Source: an uncultured Prevotella sp. (GTDB lineage: Bacteria > Bacteroidota > Bacteroidia > Bacteroidales > Bacteroidaceae). Taken from it: a stretch of DNA of 46,667 nt. Both the position numbers and the translations under genes were made by a program. The first letter of the stretch is position 1; every line of letters begins with the position of its first letter. The notes below the pieces were generated by a model. It was not told the DNA's origin. It saw only the letters and a program-made list of their open reading frames with translations, and ran no database searches. Shown here piece after piece: positions 43,196 through 46,667 of the stretch. The DNA is taken from contig CAMQBR010000014.1 of the NCBI GenBank assembly GCA_946999045.1, forward strand, positions 1 to 46,667. Direction: 5' to 3'.

Positions 43196-43312
43196 GGGCG
43201 GTTTTATCAATTACCACCGTAAAGTTTTTGTGTAAGTTTTTTTACGTTTTGTCAGAATTTTACCTCAAAAATAGTCATACAATCTGTCAAAGCTAATTGA
43301 TAGAACCGCCCT
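43196..43312 (+). repeat. Family A repeat lacking the core
   Basis: Both ends are present (GGGCGGTTTTATCAATTACC at left, TGATAGAACCGCCCT at right), but the segment with the central hairpin is deleted, giving 117 bp. The minus strand contains TATTTTTG (43266-43273), 108 bp upstream of the gcvT start. Confidence 0.85.
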
Positions 43313-43375
43313 AATATTGAAAAAAAATGGCTTCATCTTTTCTTTTAATTTTTTACAATAGAGTTCTTGATAACG

Positions 43376-43431
43376 GTGTGCAGAGCGTAAGCCCTAAAAG
43401 GGTGGCATAATACTACGTAGGGGCTTTTGCT
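43376..43431 (+). repeat. Family B repeat
   Basis: GTGTGCAGAGCGTAAGCCCT, AAAAGGGTGGCATAATACTA and CGTAGGGGCTTTTGC. It sits directly after the lplA stop codon. Confidence 0.7.
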
Positions 43432-43433
43432 TA

Positions 43434-44435
43434 TTATCCCCCTTCTCTTTGGAGGGGCAGATTTGAGACTGTTATCAAATTAACCAATTGCGCTTTACTT
43501 AAATTTCTTATAACGTGCTCAACATTGTTTGGTAGTGCTGCATTCACAGCTTCTGCAGTGCATTCCACGTTTTGCAAAGGTTTGAGAATGGCATTGTCAA
43601 GGTCGCCTGTCAAGAAGTAATCTCCTATAATATTTATGTGCTTGATGATGTTGTTCTTTAGCCCTATGCGTACTTCCAATTCACCAACATTCTCAATTCT
43701 CTTTTTATTGATGATAGAGTATCGAGGATTGTTACTGTAAATAAATTCTGGAGAGAGGTAATCTTTCTCAATATCTTCTACACCTTTCAAATCTTCTTGG
43801 GTAAGCCGAATAGTTTTTGAACACAAATACTTTTTGGCGTATTCCTTAAAATCATCAATAGAAATGGATGTATAGTCTTTGAGCAAAGCTATGTGTTGGT
43901 GAACGCTCTGTACGCCTTTGCTAATTAATTTTTCTTCGCTGGGTGTGATACTTGCCACCATGTTTTGCAAATGGGTATCGTAGAGCATAGTTCCGTGTAC
44001 AATACTTCTGCCTGGAACATGATAAAAGGCATTGCCCGAAATTTTTTTCCCATCAAGCATAATGTCATTTCGTCCGCCTGGCTTTGCAGGAATGTTCATG
44101 CTATTGAGCATCTTAACAATGCGGTTGATGTATTGGCTGAATACCAAATTTACTTCGTTATCGTGTGTGATACACGAAAAAAGAATGCAACCAGAGTCTA
44201 CATAAATACAACCGCCTCCACTCTTTCTACGAATTATCTGAATATGATGCTCCTTGCAGTAAGGTATATTTACTTCGCTCTCTAATAACTGGTTACGACC
44301 AATCATAACGGTTGGTGGCACTTGCCACATAAAGAAGCAGTCTTCTTGTGTGTCGATATGTTGAGCTACATACTCTTCGGCTGATAGATAAAATGCGGTT
44401 AACCTATTTTTGTCTGGTATATCGATATATATCAT
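43434..44435 (-). CDS. lplA: Lipoate-protein ligase A
   Basis: 333 aa. It activates free lipoate with ATP and attaches it to lipoyl domains; here the obvious target is GcvH. The lipoate-binding motif RRKSGGGCIYVD is at 69-80, and the catalytic lysine K131 is in GKKISGNA. A C-terminal accessory domain follows. The last codons (NLPLQREGG) are translated from a C-rich family C repeat, so the C-terminus has probably been extended or replaced. It is the first gene of the glycine cleavage locus and has a consensus promoter. Confidence 0.94.
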   Translation of the reverse strand: MIYIDIPDKNRLTAFYLSAEEYVAQHIDTQEDCFFMWQVPPTVMIGRNQLLESEVNIPYCKEHHIQIIRRKSGGGCIYVDSGCILFSCITHDNEVNLVFSQYINRIVKMLNSMNIPAKPGGRNDIMLDGKKISGNAFYHVPGRSIVHGTMLYDTHLQNMVASITPSEEKLISKGVQSVHQHIALLKDYTSISIDDFKEYAKKYLCSKTIRLTQEDLKGVEDIEKDYLSPEFIYSNNPRYSIINKKRIENVGELEVRIGLKNNIIKHINIIGDYFLTGDLDNAILKPLQNVECTAEAVNAALPNNVEHVIRNLSKAQLVNLITVSNLPLQREGG

Positions 44436-44468
44436 TTACTTGATTTAAGCGTTTTGATAGTTTGAGTA

Positions 44469-44500
44469 CAAATATAGTGATTTGTTACAGACTATACAAA
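44469..44500 (-). promoter_or_regulatory. Promoter of lplA and the gcv locus
   Basis: On the minus strand, TTTG (44497-44500), 20 bp, then TATATTTG (44469-44476). The leader would be about 30 nt. Confidence 0.75.
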
Positions 44501-44521
44501 AAAAACAAGAAAAATAATTTA

Positions 44522-44538
44522 TGGGTGATTCTATAAAT
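44522..44538 (+). repeat. Family A end fragment
   Basis: GGGTGATTCTATAAATA resembles the left end of family A. It is followed by simple CAAAGCTCAAAG-type repeats at about 44547-44580, like those before trmN6 and spt. Confidence 0.45.
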
Positions 44539-44594
44539 ATAATCATAAAGCTCAATGTTCAATATACAAAGCTCAAAGTACAAAAAAAAATACG

Positions 44595-44602
44595 TACTTT
44601 TG
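44595..44602 (+). promoter_or_regulatory. -7 box of the FAD oxidoreductase gene
   Basis: TACTTTTG lies 38 bp upstream of the ATG. No consensus -33 is visible. Confidence 0.55.
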
Positions 44603-44640
44603 CAAAACATCCCTATATAATATAATAAGGTAAAAGAAAT

Positions 44641-46254
44641 ATGATAAAAGAATTTCAGATACGAACCCTACCACAAGATGCGGCTTCTGAGCAAGCTATT
44701 ATTGCTTTCTTGGCAAAAGAAAAAGAATTTGATGCACGTACGGTTTATCATGTACGAGTATTGAAACGCTCTATCGATGCACGTCAGCGTACAATTTATG
44801 TTAACTTAAAGTTGCGTGCGTACATCAACGAGGAGCCAACCGATGATGAATACACTCATATAGATTACCCCAATGTATCACAACAACCAAGTGTGGTAGT
44901 AGTGGGAGCTGGACCAGGTGGACTCTTTGCTGCACTGAAACTCATTGAAGAAGGGGTGCGCCCCATTGTTATTGAGCGAGGTAAAAATGTGCGCGAACGT
45001 AAGAAAGACCTTGCTATGATTACCAAAACACAAAAGGTAGATAATGAAAGCAATTATTGTTTTGGTGAAGGTGGGGCAGGAGCTTATTCTGACGGAAAAT
45101 TGTACACCCGTTCAAAGAAACGAGGATCGGTTGAAAAAATATTAAATGTATTTTGTCAGCATGGTGCCTCTACTTCTATTTTAGCTGATGCACATCCACA
45201 CATCGGCACAGATAAGTTACCTAAGGTAATAGAGAATATGCGCAATACTATATTGAAGAGTGGGGGAGAGGTGCACTTTCAAACTAAAATGACGGCATTG
45301 ATGCTTACTTCTACGCAAGACGAAGTGGTGGGCATTGAGGCTGTTAACTTGGTAACGCATGAGCAACTAACGTTCCGTGGACCAGTTATTTTGGCAACAG
45401 GCCATAGTGCACGCGATGTCTATCAGTATTTAACTAAGGCGCATATAGAGGTAGAACCCAAGGGGTTGGCTGTTGGGGTGCGCTTGGAACATCCATCGGC
45501 ACTCATTGATCAGATACAATACCATAATAAATATGGTAGGGGAAAGTATTTGCCAGCTGCCGAGTACTCGTTTGTTACGCAGGTAGAAAACCGTGGCGTG
45601 TATTCGTTTTGTATGTGTCCTGGCGGATTTGTGATACCAGCAGCAACAGGTCAGCAACAGATTGTGGTTAATGGAATGAGTCCTAGCAATCGTGGAACAA
45701 AATGGTCGAACTCGGGAATGGTGGTAGAATTGCATCCTGATGATGTTCGGCAACATCATTTGGTTAAGCAGAATGTAGAAGAGCCCATGGATGATAACTT
45801 GGTAATGATGTATTTTCAACAGCAGTTGGAGCGTACATGCTGGCAACAGGGCAATATGCAACAAACAGCTCCAGCACAACGTATGGCTGATTTTATAAAC
45901 AAGCGGTTGTCATACGATTTACCTAAATCAAGTTATGCACCAGGATTGATAAGCAGTCCGCTGCACTTTTGGATGCCGTCTTTTATTGTAGAGCGGTTGC
46001 AGAAGGCTTTTCTAAAGTTTGGTAATACGAGTCATGGATTTCTTACCAACGAAGCGGTGTTGATAGCTACGGAGACACGTACGTCATCGCCTGTTCGAAT
46101 ATTGCGCAACAGAGAAACATTGCAGCATATTCGTGTTCGTGGTTTGTATCCCTGTGGCGAGGGTGCTGGATATGCAGGCGGAATTGTTTCGGCAGGAATT
46201 GATGGAGAAAAATGCGCAGAAGCGGCAAGGCATAATTTACAAGTCATCATGTGA
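44641..46254 (+). CDS. FAD-dependent oxidoreductase (COG2509-like)
   Basis: 537 aa. An N-terminal alpha/beta domain of about 75 residues precedes the FAD-binding Rossmann motif VVGAGPGGL (87-95). Later motifs include FGEGGAGAYSDGKL, the ATGHSARDVY region and the C-terminal YPCGEGAGYAGGI, which closes the FAD site. No signal peptide or membrane helix is visible. It resembles a widespread family of uncharacterised NAD(P)/FAD-dependent dehydrogenases; the substrate is unknown. It is divergent from the lplA-gcv locus (205 bp) and has its own -7 box. Confidence 0.9.
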   Translation: MIKEFQIRTLPQDAASEQAIIAFLAKEKEFDARTVYHVRVLKRSIDARQRTIYVNLKLRAYINEEPTDDEYTHIDYPNVSQQPSVVVVGAGPGGLFAALKLIEEGVRPIVIERGKNVRERKKDLAMITKTQKVDNESNYCFGEGGAGAYSDGKLYTRSKKRGSVEKILNVFCQHGASTSILADAHPHIGTDKLPKVIENMRNTILKSGGEVHFQTKMTALMLTSTQDEVVGIEAVNLVTHEQLTFRGPVILATGHSARDVYQYLTKAHIEVEPKGLAVGVRLEHPSALIDQIQYHNKYGRGKYLPAAEYSFVTQVENRGVYSFCMCPGGFVIPAATGQQQIVVNGMSPSNRGTKWSNSGMVVELHPDDVRQHHLVKQNVEEPMDDNLVMMYFQQQLERTCWQQGNMQQTAPAQRMADFINKRLSYDLPKSSYAPGLISSPLHFWMPSFIVERLQKAFLKFGNTSHGFLTNEAVLIATETRTSSPVRILRNRETLQHIRVRGLYPCGEGAGYAGGIVSAGIDGEKCAEAARHNLQVIM

Positions 46255-46264
46255 GAAGCAAAAA

Positions 46265-46283
46265 CCCTGAAGGGGCGACATAG
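46265..46283 (+). repeat. Family B fragment
   Basis: CCCTGAAGGGGCGACATAG matches the left block of family B. Confidence 0.5.
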
Positions 46284-46371
46284 TTTTTATATATCACATA
46301 ATTCATAATATATGGGGTGTACCTAATGTTGGCTTTTTTTCTCTCTATTCTCTAACTATCGCTCTTATTGT

Positions 46372-46667
46372 CTCTCGCAGATTACGCTGATAACGCAGAT
46401 TTTTTTTTATAGTATGCCGTTGGCATACTTAAAAAATATATCTCTATGAAATTTCTCAAAAAAAACATCTCAATGAAGCTCTCGCAGATTACGCTGATAA
46501 CGCAGATTTTTTTATAGCATGCCGTTGGCATACTTAAAAAATATATCTCTATGAAATTTCTCAAAAATAATATCTCAGTGAAGCTCTCGCAGATTACGCT
46601 GATAACGCAGATTTTTTTTATAGCATGCCGTTGGCATACTTAAAAAATATATCTCTATGAAATTTCT
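46372..46667. repeat. Tandem repeats of 105-107 bp running off the window end
   Basis: CTCTCGCAGATTACGCTGAT begins copies at 46372, 46479 and 46584 (periods 107 and 105). The third is cut by the window end. Each copy carries ATTACGCTGATAACGCAGAT, a T-run, a GTATGCC-GTT-GGCATAC-type hairpin (exact in copy 1, one substitution in copies 2 and 3) and a common ATATATCTCTATGAAATTTC tail. No credible gene is inside. The array may continue beyond the window. Confidence 0.88.

Noticed and set aside
43159..43433. Glycine riboswitch before gcvT
   Set aside because: The spacer is filled by family A and family B repeats, and no aptamer-like conserved core could be seen.
46372..46667. CRISPR array
   Set aside because: Units of 105-107 bp are similar along their whole length, with no variable spacers and no cas genes.

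Overview
The window looks like chromosomal DNA from a member of the Bacteroidota, most likely Prevotella or a close relative. Several things point there: a MurF-alanine racemase fusion, a Bacteroides-type serine palmitoyltransferase, a Porin_10-type porin, HtpG and RNase Y of Bacteroidota length, almost no Shine-Dalgarno sequences, and many promoters of the form TTTG-N19/20-TAnnTTTG. AT content is high and intergenic DNA is rich in repeats. The genus is an inference.

Layout. 1-7203: murF-alr (+), lipA (-) and lon (+). 7322-11502: tgt, an LptF/LptG-type permease and a DEAD-box RNA helicase, all +. 11503-11924: a short repeat element and a decayed IS66-type transposase fragment. 11925-16038: a secreted esterase, pflA and pflB, all -. 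16346-19763: trmN6 (+), then a DAGK-family lipid kinase (-) divergent from serine palmitoyltransferase (+). 20427-22948: a 72-aa membrane protein translationally coupled to an outer-membrane porin (+). 23174-27120: a HAD phosphatase, a polysaccharide tyrosine kinase and rfbA (-). 27332-27961: an unrecognised 209-aa protein. 28286-33372: tRNA-Arg, htpG, rny, zapA and a coiled-coil partner (-). 33792-36380: clpB (+). 36635-36708: tRNA-Pro (-). 37205-44435: lplA, gcvT, gcvH, gcvPA, gcvPB and lpd (-), a complete glycine cleavage locus. 44641-46254: an FAD-dependent oxidoreductase (+). The window ends in 105-107 bp tandem repeats.

How the genes work together. The glycine cleavage locus carries P (split), H, T and L proteins plus a lipoate ligase to lipoylate GcvH; lipA supplies the de novo lipoyl route. 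Lon, ClpB and HtpG form a protein quality-control set. The lipid kinase and Spt suggest a sphingolipid locus. RfbA and the Wzc-like kinase belong to surface polysaccharide synthesis. PflB and PflA carry out anaerobic pyruvate cleavage.

The most unusual content is intergenic. A palindromic MITE-like family (here called family A; ends GGGCGGTTCTATAAATTACC) occurs at about a dozen sites, as full-length (~192 bp), core-deleted, short (~50 bp) and fragment forms. In one full copy the central ~100 bp is inverted relative to the others. Copies sit inside the glycine cleavage locus. Two further families (B and C) and a terminal tandem array are also present. No CRISPR array, phage or complete insertion sequence was seen.
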